Shown: in pieces, positions 7,846-17,081 of the stretch
How the letters are laid out: each line of letters opens with the position of its first letter
Numbering within the stretch: position 1 is the stretch's first letter
NCBI GenBank assembly: GCA_044507605.1
Contig: JBIQJI010000006.1
Location: 1 to 64,000, forward strand
Length of the DNA stretch: 64,000 nucleotides
Direction of reading: 5' to 3'
Source of the DNA: Thermopolyspora sp044507605
Lineage (GTDB): Bacteria; Actinomycetota; Actinomycetes; Streptosporangiales; Streptosporangiaceae
Notes under the pieces: generated by a model
Database searches by the model: none
Seen by the model: only the letters and a program-made list of their open reading frames with translations
Told to the model about the DNA's origin: nothing
Made by a program: the position numbers and the translations under genes

Positions 7846-10161
7846 TCATTCGGCCGGCCACGGCCAGGTCCAGTCGAGGATGTCCGGGTGGTCGTCGCCG
7901 TGCTCGCGGGCGTGCACGCGCTTGGCGAGGCGTTCGTCGGCCAGCTGCTGGCGGACCGTGGCGACCTTGCCGCGCAGGGACGGCACCCGGTCGATGACGT
8001 CCATGGCGAGCCGGTAGCGGTCCAGGTCGTTGCGCATGACCAGGTCGAACGGCGTGGTGAGGCCGCCCTCCTCCTTGTAGCCGCGAACGTGCATCTGGGT
8101 GTGCCCGGCCCGCCGGTACGCCAGCCGGTGGATCAGCCACGGATAGCCGTGGAACGCGAAGATGATCGGCTTGTCCACGGTGAACAGCGCGTCGAACTCG
8201 GTGTCGGGCAGGCCGACGGGATGCTCCGACTGGGGCTGCAGCCGCATCAGGTCCACCACGTTGATCACCCGGAGCTTGATCGCCGGGAAGTGGTGCCGCA
8301 GCAGGTCGGCCGCCGCCAGGGTCTCCAGGGTCGCCGAGCCGCCGGCGCAGGCCAGCACCACGTCGGGGTCGTCGCCCTGGTCGGTGCTCGCCCACGGCAG
8401 GATGCCGAGGCCGCGGGAGCAGTGGGCGGTCGCCTCGTCGGCGGTGAACAGGTCGAGCGTCGGCTCGCCCCCCGCCACGATCACGTTGACGCGGCTCCGG
8501 GACCGCAGGCACAGGTCGGTGGTCGCGACGAGCGTGTTGGCGTCCGGCGGCAGATACACCCGGATCACCGGGGCCCCCTTGCTGGCCACCATGTCCAGGA
8601 AGCCCGGGTCGGGGTGGTGCCGCCCGTCGAGCGTGAGCAGGTACGTGAGCGACGCGATGGGCCGCCGCCACGGCACCGAACCGCAGGCGCCCAGCCACTT
8701 GGCGTGCTGGCCGACCATTCCGGCGACGATGTGCGCGAACGCCTCGTCGCAGGTGAGCAGGCCGTGCCGGCCGGACAGCAGGTAGCCCTCCAGCCAGCCC
8801 TGGCACAGATGCTCGCTCAGCACGTCCATGACGCGCCCGCCGCGCGACAGGTGCTCGTCGGTGGGCAGCCGGTCGGCCGCCCAGGCCCGGTCGGTGACCT
8901 CGAACACCGCCGGCAGCCGGGAGGCGACCGTCTCGTCGGGGTCCATGATGCGGAAGTTGTCGCGGTTCGCCTGGATCACGTCGCGCAGGTAGGGGGCGAG
9001 CACGTCGGTCGGCTCGCTCCGGATCGTCGCCGGGCTCTTCAGCTCGACCGCGTACTCCCTGATGTCGGGCAGCCCGAGCGGGCACATGAGCAGGCCGCCG
9101 TTGGCGTGCGGGTTGGCGCCCATGCGCCGGGTGCCGTACGGGACGAGCGACCGGATCAGCGCCACGGGCCGGCCGTTCTGCTCGAACAGCTCCCCCGGCC
9201 GGTACGACCGCAGCCACTCGGCCAGCAGCTCCAGCTGGGCGGGGTCGTCGCGCACGTGCGGCAGCGGCACCCGGTGCGACCGCCAGCCGCCCTCGACGGG
9301 CCGCCCGTCCAGCTCGCGCGGCCCGGTCCAGCCCTTCGGGGTGCGCAGCACCAGCATGGGCGCCTTGACGCGGGCGCCGCCCAGCCTGTTCTGCGTGATC
9401 TCGTCGAGGACGGCGTCGAGCGTGGTGGCCATGGCCTCGTGCGCCTCGGCCGGGTCGTCGCCGGCCACGATGTACGGCCGGTGGCCGTACCCTTCGAGCA
9501 GGCTGACGAGCTCGTCCTCCGGTATCCGGGCCAGCAGGGCGGGCCCGGCGGTCCGGTAGCCGTTGAGGTGCAGGATCGGCAGCACGACACCGTCCCTGGC
9601 GGGGTCGAGGAACTTGCCGGCGTGCCAGCTCGCGGCGAGGGGCCCGGTCTCGGCCTCGCCGTCGCCGATGACGCAGGCGACGATCAGGCCGGGGTTGTCG
9701 AGGGCCGCGCCGTACGCGTGGGAGAGGGAGTAGCCGAGCTCGCCGCCCTCCTGGATGGCGCCGGGCGTCTGGGCGGAGCAGTGGCCGGGGATGCCGCCGG
9801 GGAAGGAGAACTGGCGGAAGAGCCGCCGCATCCCACGCACGTCCCGCCCGATATCCGGATATGTCTCGCTGTAGGTGCCGTCGAGCCAGGCGTGCGCCAC
9901 CGCCCCCGGCCCGCCGTGCCCCGGCCCCAGGACGCAGATCATGTTGAGGTCGCGCCGCTTGATCACCCGGTTCAGGTGCGCGAGGCAGAAGTTCAGCCCC
10001 GGCGTCGTCCCCCAGTGCCCGAGCAGCCGCGGCTTGACGTGCTCGGCCCGCAGCGGCTCCTGCAGCAGCGGGTTGTCCATCAGATAGATCTGCCCCACGG
10101 ACAGGTAGTTCGCCGCCCGCCAGTAGGCGTCGACCGCCCGCAGTTCGTCCTCGACCAGCAC
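7846..10161 (-). CDS. xfp: Xylulose-5-phosphate/fructose-6-phosphate phosphoketolase
   Basis: A 771-residue thiamine-diphosphate enzyme of normal family length. It opens with AYWRAANYLSVGQIYLMDNPLL, has the phosphoketolase signatures LGHWGTTPGLNF, GPGHGGPG and GDGEAETGP (ThDP/Mg binding), and the C-terminal HGYPWLIHRLAYRR and GYKEEGGLTTPFD. It splits xylulose-5-P or fructose-6-P to acetyl-phosphate and an aldose phosphate, feeding sugar carbon to acetyl units without pyruvate. The GTG start has GGAAGGGGAC close by and fits the conserved family N-terminus. No acetate kinase or phosphotransacetylase is adjacent, so those partners must be encoded elsewhere. Confidence 0.95.
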   Translation of the reverse strand: MLVEDELRAVDAYWRAANYLSVGQIYLMDNPLLQEPLRAEHVKPRLLGHWGTTPGLNFCLAHLNRVIKRRDLNMICVLGPGHGGPGAVAHAWLDGTYSETYPDIGRDVRGMRRLFRQFSFPGGIPGHCSAQTPGAIQEGGELGYSLSHAYGAALDNPGLIVACVIGDGEAETGPLAASWHAGKFLDPARDGVVLPILHLNGYRTAGPALLARIPEDELVSLLEGYGHRPYIVAGDDPAEAHEAMATTLDAVLDEITQNRLGGARVKAPMLVLRTPKGWTGPRELDGRPVEGGWRSHRVPLPHVRDDPAQLELLAEWLRSYRPGELFEQNGRPVALIRSLVPYGTRRMGANPHANGGLLMCPLGLPDIREYAVELKSPATIRSEPTDVLAPYLRDVIQANRDNFRIMDPDETVASRLPAVFEVTDRAWAADRLPTDEHLSRGGRVMDVLSEHLCQGWLEGYLLSGRHGLLTCDEAFAHIVAGMVGQHAKWLGACGSVPWRRPIASLTYLLTLDGRHHPDPGFLDMVASKGAPVIRVYLPPDANTLVATTDLCLRSRSRVNVIVAGGEPTLDLFTADEATAHCSRGLGILPWASTDQGDDPDVVLACAGGSATLETLAAADLLRHHFPAIKLRVINVVDLMRLQPQSEHPVGLPDTEFDALFTVDKPIIFAFHGYPWLIHRLAYRRAGHTQMHVRGYKEEGGLTTPFDLVMRNDLDRYRLAMDVIDRVPSLRGKVATVRQQLADERLAKRVHAREHGDDHPDILDWTWPWPAE

Positions 10162-10301
10162 GCCCGTCCCCTTCCCCCGGATCTCACCTCTTTCCAGGGA
10201 GTTGCACCGAGACGGGCCTGCTCAACCCCCCGAGATCGTCCACGCTGGGGAAAGATCATGATCGACGGATCCGCCCCGGGGAGACCCGCGGCGCGAAGCC
10301 G

Positions 10302-11090
10302 TCAGAACGTGGACTTCGTCAGCCACTTCCGCAGCAGGCCGTCGTCGCCGTACACCGTGTGCCGGGAGCCGAGGCCGATCCGCCCGTAGGCCAGCAGCAG
10401 CAGATCGCGCGCCGTGCCCTGGACCGCCACCGCGCCCTTGGCGTGGCCGCGCCGCCACGTCGTGCCGCCCGGCCCGAGCGTGATCAGCCACTGGCCGTCG
10501 TCGACGTCGGTCGCGTGCAGATGGATGGTCTCGCCGGCGCCGGCCAGCTCGCGTTGCAGCACGGCCATCCGCTCGACCCGCGCCAGGATGTCGAGATACT
10601 CCTCCAGACCGTCGGCCGCCGCGTCCGGCGCGATCTCCGGCTCGGCCCCGAGCGCCAGCTCCGCGTCGGCGCGGTGCACCGTGGTCTCGTGCAGCATGCG
10701 GCGGGGCCAGAACGCCGCGCGCCCCATGCCGGGCAGGGTCCACACGGGCGCCTCCGGGCCGGCGGCGCCGAGCGTGGCCACGAGCCGGGCACCCCCCTCG
10801 GCGAGCCAGGCGGGCCGCCCCGCGTCGTCGGCCGGCAGGTCCGCCGGCACGTCACGCTGCGGGATGCGCTCGGACAGGCCGTTGCGCACGATGTGCTCGA
10901 CCCAGCGGTGCGTGATGCCGAGATGCTTGGCGAGCCCGGCCATCGTCCACCCCGGACACGTCGGCACCGGGGCCGCCGGATCGGCCGTCTCGACCACCCG
11001 CACGAAACGCGTGATCTCGGCGCCGAGCGCGGCACAGTACTCATCATGGCTCCGGCGAGCCGCCGGCACGGCCTCATCACGATCATCCAT
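10302..11090 (-). CDS. Mycothiol-dependent maleylpyruvate isomerase family protein
   Basis: A 262-residue protein with the MDMPI_N fold: PTCPGWTMAGLAKHLGITHRWVEHIV near the N-terminus supplies one metal-ligand His, and RRMLHETTVHRADAEL supplies the Glu/His pair. The C-terminal part (IHLHATDVDDGQWLITLGPGG...VQGTARDLLLLAYGR) matches the MDMPI_C/SCP-like domain. Family members use mycothiol, the actinobacterial thiol, for isomerisation or conjugation; many are of unknown substrate. Although the hydroxyquinol-type dioxygenase is 3 kb away, nothing ties the two genes together. The ATG at 11090 has only a weak ribosome binding site. Confidence 0.85.
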   Translation of the reverse strand: MDDRDEAVPAARRSHDEYCAALGAEITRFVRVVETADPAAPVPTCPGWTMAGLAKHLGITHRWVEHIVRNGLSERIPQRDVPADLPADDAGRPAWLAEGGARLVATLGAAGPEAPVWTLPGMGRAAFWPRRMLHETTVHRADAELALGAEPEIAPDAAADGLEEYLDILARVERMAVLQRELAGAGETIHLHATDVDDGQWLITLGPGGTTWRRGHAKGAVAVQGTARDLLLLAYGRIGLGSRHTVYGDDGLLRKWLTKSTF

Positions 11091-11189
11091 GCGCCCGAGC
11101 GTAACGCGACCACCAGCGGTACGGCACCGCCGGGCACGCCACGGACGCCCGGCCCCCGCCGGGCCGGCACGGCGAAGACGCCCCGCCGG

Positions 11190-11993
11190 TCACGGAAGCT
11201 CGACGAACGGCTCGGGAAAGTGCGCCGGGGCGAGCGTGCCCCCGGCGGACCGGACGCGCTCCAGCAGGGCCCGCCTCGTCTCCGCCGCCCGGACGCGATC
11301 GGTGTCGTACCGGTAGGTGACGCCCGGATCGGCCAGCTGCACGGGATGCAAGATCACGTCGCCGGTCAGGGTCAGCGAGCCGACCGTCACCACCTGGTGG
11401 CCGGGCGTGTGACCGGGCGCATGCTCGACGACCACGTCCGGGAGCACCCGCGCCCGGCCCTCGACCGCGTCGACCAGCCCGGTCAGCGGATGCAGGATCC
11501 GCTCCCGCATCGGGCCGGGGCCGCCCTGCTCGATCCAGTCCAGCTCGGCCCGCTGCAGCACATGCCGGGCGTTGGGGAACGTGGGCACGCCATCGGTCAC
11601 CAGGCCGCCCGCGTGATCACTGTGCAGGTGCGTCACGATCACGGTGCCCACGTCATGCCGATCGACCCCGGCCGCCGCGAGCTCGCCGAGCAGCCGCCCG
11701 GGCACCGGCGCCCACGTCGCGGCGGGAGAGTCCGACGGGCCGATGCCCGCGTCGACGAGGGCCGTGCCGCCGGAGCCGTCGCGCAGCAGGAAACAGTGGA
11801 ACCGCAGCACCCACTCGCCCCCGGGCCCGAACGCCCCGGGATGGGCGGCCCGCGCCCACGCCCAGTCGCCGTCGGTCGCGCCGCCGAACATCTCGTCGTT
11901 CGGCCGGGCGATCGCCTCGCCCATCGGGCCGACGGCATCACAGATCGGGATGACCTCCACGCCGCCGACCATCCTCGCCATGCCCTCCACCAC
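11190..11993 (-). CDS. Metallo-beta-lactamase-fold hydrolase
   Basis: A 267-residue MBL-fold protein. The zinc-binding HLHSDHAGG motif is intact, followed by the third-ligand region HAPGHTPGHQVV, the bridging Asp in LTGDVILH and a late His (PAHFPEPF). It resembles quorum-quenching lactonases and general MBL hydrolases, and the substrate is not visible. The start is ambiguous: GTG at 11993, ATG at 11981 and ATG at 11972 all lie close to GGAGG sequences. A short spacer separates it from the mycothiol enzyme upstream on the same strand, and it is divergent from the alcohol dehydrogenase. Confidence 0.87.
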   Translation of the reverse strand: MVEGMARMVGGVEVIPICDAVGPMGEAIARPNDEMFGGATDGDWAWARAAHPGAFGPGGEWVLRFHCFLLRDGSGGTALVDAGIGPSDSPAATWAPVPGRLLGELAAAGVDRHDVGTVIVTHLHSDHAGGLVTDGVPTFPNARHVLQRAELDWIEQGGPGPMRERILHPLTGLVDAVEGRARVLPDVVVEHAPGHTPGHQVVTVGSLTLTGDVILHPVQLADPGVTYRYDTDRVRAAETRRALLERVRSAGGTLAPAHFPEPFVELP

Positions 11994-12119
11994 GCCTCCG
12001 ATCCCGGCCCCGATCCCGGCCTTCCCCGCACGTAAGGACCCACTCTAGATCTTTTCCGCTTACCGCCCCGCGGGGAGAGCCGGCGGAATACCTGGGCCGG
12101 CGCGGGTTATCGTTCGGGC

Positions 12120-13238
12120 ATGGGCGAGGTTCGCAGCGGAGGGCCGGTCCCCTCCGCCACGCACGCACGGGAGATGGACGCCTGGGTGGTCGAACGGCCC
12201 GGGCCGATGGCCACGCGACCGCTGCGGCGATTGCGGCTGCCGGTGCCGGAGCCGGCCCCCGGCGAGGTCCTGGTCAAGGTGGAGGTGTGCGCCGTCTGCC
12301 GCACCGACCTGCACCTCGCCGAAGGCGACCTGACGCCGCGCCGCCCACGCACCGTCCCCGGCCACGAGGTCGTCGGCCGGGTCGTCGCACTGGGCCCCGG
12401 CGCTCCCGCCGCGGCGGAGACACCCGGCGACGACGGCACGACGGCACCAGGCGCCGCGCGGGCGAACGACGTGCGCGTCGGCGACCGCGTGGGCATCGCA
12501 TGGCTGCGCTCGACCTGCGGCCGGTGCCGTTACTGCCTGCGGGGCCTGGAGAACCTCTGCCCCTCGTCCACCTACACCGGCTGGGACGCCGACGGCGGCT
12601 ACGCCGAATACGTCACCGCCCGGCGCGACTACGTCTACCCGCTGCCCGGCGACCGGCCGGCCGAGCGGCTCGCCCCGCTGCTGTGCGCCGGCATCATCGG
12701 CTACCGGGCGCTGCTCAAGGCCGAGCTGCCGCCGGGCGGGCGGCTCGGCATCTACGGCTTCGGCGCCTCCGCGCACCTCACGGCCCAGGTGGCCATCGCC
12801 CAGGGGGCCCAGGTGCACGTGCTGACCAGGTCCGCCGCGGCCCGGCGGCTGGCCCTGGACCTCGGCGCCGCCTCCGCCCGCGGCGCGGCCGACGCACCCC
12901 CCGAGCCGCTCGACTCGGCGATCCTGTTCGCCCCGGTCGGCGACCTCGTGCCGGTGGCGCTCGCGGCCCTCGACCGGGGCGGCACCCTCGCCGTCGCCGG
13001 CATCCACCTCACCGACATCCCGCCGCTCCACTACCAGCGGCACCTGTTCGAGGAACGCGTGCTGCGCAGCGTCACCGCCAACACCCGCGATGACGGCCGC
13101 GCCTTCCTGGACCTCGCCACCCGCGACCCCCTCCAGGTGACGACCGTCCCCTACCCCTTCGCCGAAGCCGACGCGGCCCTCGCCGACCTGGCCGCCGACC
13201 GCGTCAACGGCGCCGCCGTGCTGCACGTCGCGTCATAG
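12120..13238 (+). CDS. Zinc-binding alcohol dehydrogenase
   Basis: A 372-residue MDR-family dehydrogenase. The catalytic zinc site is CAVCRTDLH...GHEVVG; the structural zinc lobe is CGRCRYCLRGLENLC; and the Rossmann segment is IYGFGASAHLTAQVAIAQGA. Gly-x-Gly-Ala-Ser-Ala-His matches the TIGR02822-like alcohol dehydrogenases. An Ala/Thr-rich insert of about 20 residues (PGAPAAAETPGDDGTTAPGAARAND) interrupts the usual VVALG-VGDRVG link and is probably a surface loop. ATG at 12120 follows TATCGT by six bases, suggesting a leaderless message; ATG at 12174 (MDAWVV) is the alternative. Confidence 0.9.
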   Translation: MGEVRSGGPVPSATHAREMDAWVVERPGPMATRPLRRLRLPVPEPAPGEVLVKVEVCAVCRTDLHLAEGDLTPRRPRTVPGHEVVGRVVALGPGAPAAAETPGDDGTTAPGAARANDVRVGDRVGIAWLRSTCGRCRYCLRGLENLCPSSTYTGWDADGGYAEYVTARRDYVYPLPGDRPAERLAPLLCAGIIGYRALLKAELPPGGRLGIYGFGASAHLTAQVAIAQGAQVHVLTRSAAARRLALDLGAASARGAADAPPEPLDSAILFAPVGDLVPVALAALDRGGTLAVAGIHLTDIPPLHYQRHLFEERVLRSVTANTRDDGRAFLDLATRDPLQVTTVPYPFAEADAALADLAADRVNGAAVLHVAS

Positions 13239-13298
13239 GCCTAGGGCGGCGTACACGGCACCCACCGGCCCGCGGCCGGGGGTCGGCGAACACCGGAC

Positions 13299-13730
13299 TC
13301 ACGAGATCGTGGCCGTCCAGTCGCCGCGCCGCAGGTGGATCGTCCCGTCCTGGGTGATGCGGACCTTCGCCCCGTACAGCGGCAACGCACCGTTGCGCAG
13401 CCAGTGGTCGCGTGCTTCGTCGAGGAGGTACCACAGGCGGCGGGGCCCGCCCTGGTGCACGACCGCGAGCCCGTCGCCGGTCTGCTCGGCCCGCGCCCAT
13501 GACCCGTCCGCGTGGACCATCGGTGCGACCCGTGTGTCACCGGTCCGGCGGTAGTCGTGCTCGATGCCGGGCGCCGTCACCTCCAGCATGGAGCGCAGCT
13601 CCCAGGCCCTCTCCTCGATGTCGATGACGGGAAACCGGCTGATCGAGACCTGTTCGCCTTCAGCGGTGCGCGCGGTGTTCAGGAGCCCGGCCAGGCGCGG
13701 CGGGCAGCCGTCGCCGCTCCGGGTCGGCAT
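13299..13730 (-). pseudogene. Orphan C-terminal domain of a PCMT-like methyltransferase (possible remnant)
   Basis: A 143-residue frame. Its sequence (AWELRSMLEVTAPGIEHDYRRTGD, MVHADGSWARAE, HQGGPRRLWYLLDEARDHWLRNG, LPLYGAKVRI) resembles, from memory, the C-terminal extension found after the methyltransferase domain in actinobacterial protein-L-isoaspartate-methyltransferase-like proteins. No methyltransferase domain precedes it: only 92 bases separate its start from the LacI gene. It is therefore either a decayed copy missing its N-terminal two thirds, or a stand-alone domain. The frame is clean, with high G/C third positions, so decay, if real, is recent. Confidence 0.5.
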
Positions 13731-13822
13731 GAACGTGGCGTTCGGGGGTGAGGTCGCACGTCAGGCGCCGGCCGGACGGCCGGCAGGTCGGTGGTCTTGG
13801 CGGGGCGGTGGGTTCGTGAGGG

Positions 13823-14845
13823 TCAGGCGGAGGTGGGTGGGGGAGCGGTGCTGCCTCGGGGGATCAGGCGGGCGGCTGCGTCTTCGAAGCCGGTGACCGG
13901 GTCGCCGGCTATCAGGGAGAGCAGGGTGCGGGCGGCGTTGGCGCCGTAGGCGGGGATGTCGCGGGTGAGGGCGGTCAGGGAGGGGCGCACCACCTGGGAG
14001 AGCGGGGAGTCGTCCCAGGCGACGATGGACAGGTCGGAGGGGACGTCGAGGCGCATCTCCTGGGCGACGGACAGGCCGGCGACGGCCATGATGTCGTTGT
14101 CGTAGACGATGGCGGTGGGGCGGCAGGGGGAGGCGATGAGGCGGCGGGTGGCCCTGGCGCCGGCCTCGCCGGTGTAGTCGGTGTGGATGATGGCGTGGCC
14201 GGTGAGGCCGAGCTCGTCGCAGACGGCGGTGAACTCGTTGTCGCGCAGCACCGTGTGGACGAGGTCGGGCATCCCGGCCACCCTGGCCACGCGGCGGTGG
14301 CCGAGGGCGGCGAGGTACTCCACGGTCTCGCGGACGGCCGACGCCTCGTCTGACCACACGGGCACCAGGGGGCCGGCCTCGGAGGGGTGGCCGACGACGA
14401 CGGCGGGCAGGCGCAGGTCGCGCAGCGCGGCGACCCGGGGGTCGGAGAAGTGCAGGTCGACCATGATCGCGCCGTCGACGCGGCCTTCGCCGTACCAGCG
14501 GCGGTAGATCTCGATCTCCTGGTCGTGGTCGGTGACCACCTGGAGCATCAGGGCGTACGACTCGGCCGACAGCACGCTTTCGATGCCGCTGATCAGCTCC
14601 ATGAAGAACGGCTCCATGCCGAGGACGCGGGCCGGGCGGCACACGGCGAGGCCGACGCTGTGGGCGCGGGCGCCGTTGAGGGCCCGGGCGGCGCTGTTGG
14701 GGCGCCAGCCGATCTCCTCGGCGATCGCTTTGATCATGGCGCGTTTGGCCGGGGAGACGCCGGGGCGGTCGTTGAGGGCGTACGAGACAGCGACCTTCGA
14801 GACCCCCGCACGGCGGGCGATGTCGGCGATCGTCGGGCGCTTCAC
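13823..14845 (-). CDS. LacI-family repressor of the mannoside locus
   Basis: A 340-residue LacI/GalR protein of standard length. The N-terminal helix-turn-helix is TIADIARRAGVSKVAVSYALNDRPGVS (residues 5-31), followed by the hinge WRPNSAARALNGARA and a periplasmic-binding-type ligand domain (YDNDIMAVAGLSVAQ, IVAWDDSPLSQ). It is divergent from the ABC importer/beta-mannosidase operon and most likely represses it through the palindrome at 15177-15196, being released by a sugar. The recognition helix (KVAVSYALN) differs from that of the CebR-like protein at 60 kb (GTVSRVING). Confidence 0.92.
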   Translation of the reverse strand: MKRPTIADIARRAGVSKVAVSYALNDRPGVSPAKRAMIKAIAEEIGWRPNSAARALNGARAHSVGLAVCRPARVLGMEPFFMELISGIESVLSAESYALMLQVVTDHDQEIEIYRRWYGEGRVDGAIMVDLHFSDPRVAALRDLRLPAVVVGHPSEAGPLVPVWSDEASAVRETVEYLAALGHRRVARVAGMPDLVHTVLRDNEFTAVCDELGLTGHAIIHTDYTGEAGARATRRLIASPCRPTAIVYDNDIMAVAGLSVAQEMRLDVPSDLSIVAWDDSPLSQVVRPSLTALTRDIPAYGANAARTLLSLIAGDPVTGFEDAAARLIPRGSTAPPPTSA

Positions 14846-15290
14846 GGACCCCCCTCACTGAATCGGTTCTTGTCGTGGGATGCCAAGCGGCACCCTACTA
14901 CCTCCGGGCGGCCGCACGCCCACCGCGGGTGGGGCGTGACCTGCGTGCGCCTTGGCGTTTCGGTGTGCGGGGCGGCGGCCGGCGGGTCGTTCGTCGCGAT
15001 CCCGCATCATCCTATTGACAGGGCGGACAAGTGGAATTTACGGTCGCGGTACTTATCCGGTTCAGCAAGGTCTCACGGGCGTGTTTCCCCGCGTCGGTGG
15101 GGGTGGGCTGGTCGGGGGAGCGGCGCGTGCGCCGCTGACCGGTGCGAGTCCAGGGGCGTGCCCGGCGCGAAGCGGGCGTTGGGAGCGCTCCCAACGGTCC
15201 GTGGGGGAGGGTTCCCCGCGGACGGTGACCGCGCAGCGCTCGACAGACACGCGGACCTCCGCGGGGACGCGGAGGAAGGAGAGAACTGAG
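14846..15290. promoter_or_regulatory. Divergent control region, LacI gene / ABC importer operon
   Basis: 445 bases without a gene. It carries a sigma-70-type promoter, TTGACA-N18-TACGGT (15015-15044, plus), then a long leader of about 240 bases containing the perfect palindrome at 15177-15196 and a strong GGAGGAAGGAGAG ribosome binding site directly before the lipoprotein start. With the operator about 130 bases downstream of this promoter, repression would be by roadblock unless a second promoter lies nearer. Confidence 0.7.
15177..15196. promoter_or_regulatory. Perfect 20-bp LacI-family operator (CebR-box core)
   Basis: CGTTGGGAGCGCTCCCAACG is a perfect palindrome. Its central 14 bases, TGGGAGCGCTCCCA, are identical to the operator known for CebR in Streptomyces and to the copy at 59613-59626 in this window. 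It lies 95 bases before the start of the solute-binding protein and is the obvious target of the adjacent LacI-family repressor and possibly also of the CebR-like one. Confidence 0.85.
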
Positions 15291-17048
15291 ATGCTTAACC
15301 GGGTACGTCTGACGATTCCGATCCTGGCGGCGGCCGTCGTCGCCGCCGGTTGCTCCAGCGGGGGTTCCGCACCGTCCTCCGGCACGTCACAGCAGGCGAG
15401 CGCCCCGGCCGCCGCTCCCGCCGACCCCGGCTCCCTGCCGCGCAACGAGACGCTCTACACGTCCGGCACCCAGTGGGGCCCGCCCGCCAACTTCAACCCG
15501 CTGCGCGAGTGGGACTCCGCCATGGGCACCAAGGGCCTGATCTACGAGACCCTGTTCCACTACGACCCGACCGCCGGGCGGCTGATCCCCTGGCTCGCCG
15601 AGAGCGGCACCTGGACCGACGACACGACCTACGAGGTCAAGCTGCGCCCGGGCATCACATGGTCCGACGGGCAGCCGCTCACCGCCGAGGACGTGGCGTT
15701 CACCTACCGGCTCGGCAAGATGGAGACCATCCCGTACCACAACCTGTGGGAGTGGCTGAAGAGCGCCGAGGCGGTCGACGACTCGACCGTGAAGTTCACG
15801 TTCTCCACGGCCAACTACCAGGAGTGGGACTTCAACCTGTACAACCGCGCGATCGTCCCGCAGCACCTGTGGAAGGACCTGTCCGAGGAGGACGTGCTCA
15901 ACGGCGCCAACGACACCCCGGTGGGCACCGGCGCGTACCGGCTGATGAGCAAGGCCCAGGACCGGGTCGTGCTGCAACGGCGCGACGACTGGTGGGGCAA
16001 GACGGCGCTGAACATGGAGCCCAGGCCCACGTACATCGTGGACATCGTCAACTCCAGCAACGAGGTGGCGATGGGCCTGCTGTTGCAGAAGGGCCTGGAC
16101 ATCAGCAACAACTTCCTGCCGGGCATCACCAACCTGGTCAACGGCAACTTCGGCATCTCGACCTACTACCCGAAGCCGCCGTACATGCTGTCGGCCAACA
16201 CCACCTGGATGGTGCCCAACACCACCAAGAAGCCCATGAACGACGTGGCGTTCCGCCACGCGCTGGCCACCGCGATCGACACCCAGAAGATCGTGAAGAA
16301 CGTGTACGGCGAGATGGTCAAGGCGGCCGACCCGACGGGCCTGCTGCCGCAGTGGGACAAGTTCATCGACAAGGACGTGGTGGTCAAGGAGGGCTACACC
16401 TACAGCAAGGACGAAGCCAAGAAGATCCTCGCCGACGCCGGCTACAAGGACACCAACGGTGACGGACTGGTCGAGAACAAGGACGGCTCCAAGCTCAGCC
16501 TGAAACTGGCCGTGCCCACCGGCTGGACCGACTGGATGGAGGCGGCGCGGTCGATCGCCGCCGACGCCAAGGCCGCCGGCATCGACATCCAGCCCGACTT
16601 CCCCGACTACAACGCGCTGGTGACCGCCCGCAACAAGGGCGACTTCGACATCGTGCTCAACAACGACCGGCAGCTGTCGAACAGCCCGTTCTCCTACTAC
16701 CAGTGGATCTACCAGCTCCCCGTCATCAAGATCCAGAACACCGTGAACTTCGGCCGGTTCGAGGACAAGGAGGCCTGGGACCTGGTGAAGGCACTCGACC
16801 AGGTCAAGACCGATGACGTCGAGGGCATGAACAAGATCCTGGCTCGGCTTCAGGAGCGGCAGCTCAAGGACCTGCCGGTCATCCCGCTCTGGTACAACGG
16901 CCTGTGGTCGCAGGTGGGCAACCAGGTCTGGAAGAACTGGCCGAGCTCGGAGGGCAGCGCACCCAAGACGCCCGCGGTCACCTGGCGCAACTGGTGGGAG
17001 ATGGGCGGCTTCAAGACGCTGACCCAGCTCCAGCCGGCCGCCGGCTGA
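15291..17048 (+). CDS. ABC transporter solute-binding lipoprotein (SBP_bac_5 family)
   Basis: A 585-residue lipoprotein. The signal sequence ends in a lipobox, VVAAGCSSG, so Cys23 would be lipidated; a Ser/Ala/Pro-rich linker follows. The mature part has family-5 features: KLRPGITWSDGQPLTAEDVAFTY, DVAFRHALATAIDTQKIV and LAVPTGWTDW. Family-5 proteins bind peptides or, in several actinobacterial and thermophilic systems, beta-linked oligosaccharides. The genomic setting with a GH2 mannosidase makes a mannoside or other oligosaccharide the likely ligand (inference). ATG at 15291 has AAGGAGAG seven bases upstream. It is the first gene of a six-gene operon. Confidence 0.93.
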   Translation: MLNRVRLTIPILAAAVVAAGCSSGGSAPSSGTSQQASAPAAAPADPGSLPRNETLYTSGTQWGPPANFNPLREWDSAMGTKGLIYETLFHYDPTAGRLIPWLAESGTWTDDTTYEVKLRPGITWSDGQPLTAEDVAFTYRLGKMETIPYHNLWEWLKSAEAVDDSTVKFTFSTANYQEWDFNLYNRAIVPQHLWKDLSEEDVLNGANDTPVGTGAYRLMSKAQDRVVLQRRDDWWGKTALNMEPRPTYIVDIVNSSNEVAMGLLLQKGLDISNNFLPGITNLVNGNFGISTYYPKPPYMLSANTTWMVPNTTKKPMNDVAFRHALATAIDTQKIVKNVYGEMVKAADPTGLLPQWDKFIDKDVVVKEGYTYSKDEAKKILADAGYKDTNGDGLVENKDGSKLSLKLAVPTGWTDWMEAARSIAADAKAAGIDIQPDFPDYNALVTARNKGDFDIVLNNDRQLSNSPFSYYQWIYQLPVIKIQNTVNFGRFEDKEAWDLVKALDQVKTDDVEGMNKILARLQERQLKDLPVIPLWYNGLWSQVGNQVWKNWPSSEGSAPKTPAVTWRNWWEMGGFKTLTQLQPAAG

Positions 17049-17081
17049 CCCGGCCGCCGATCGCACCGTCAGGAGCCCGCG

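Noticed and set aside
7888..10389. Plus-strand open frame antisense to phosphoketolase
   Set aside because: Phosphoketolase is certain from its motifs; the antisense translation is low-complexity.
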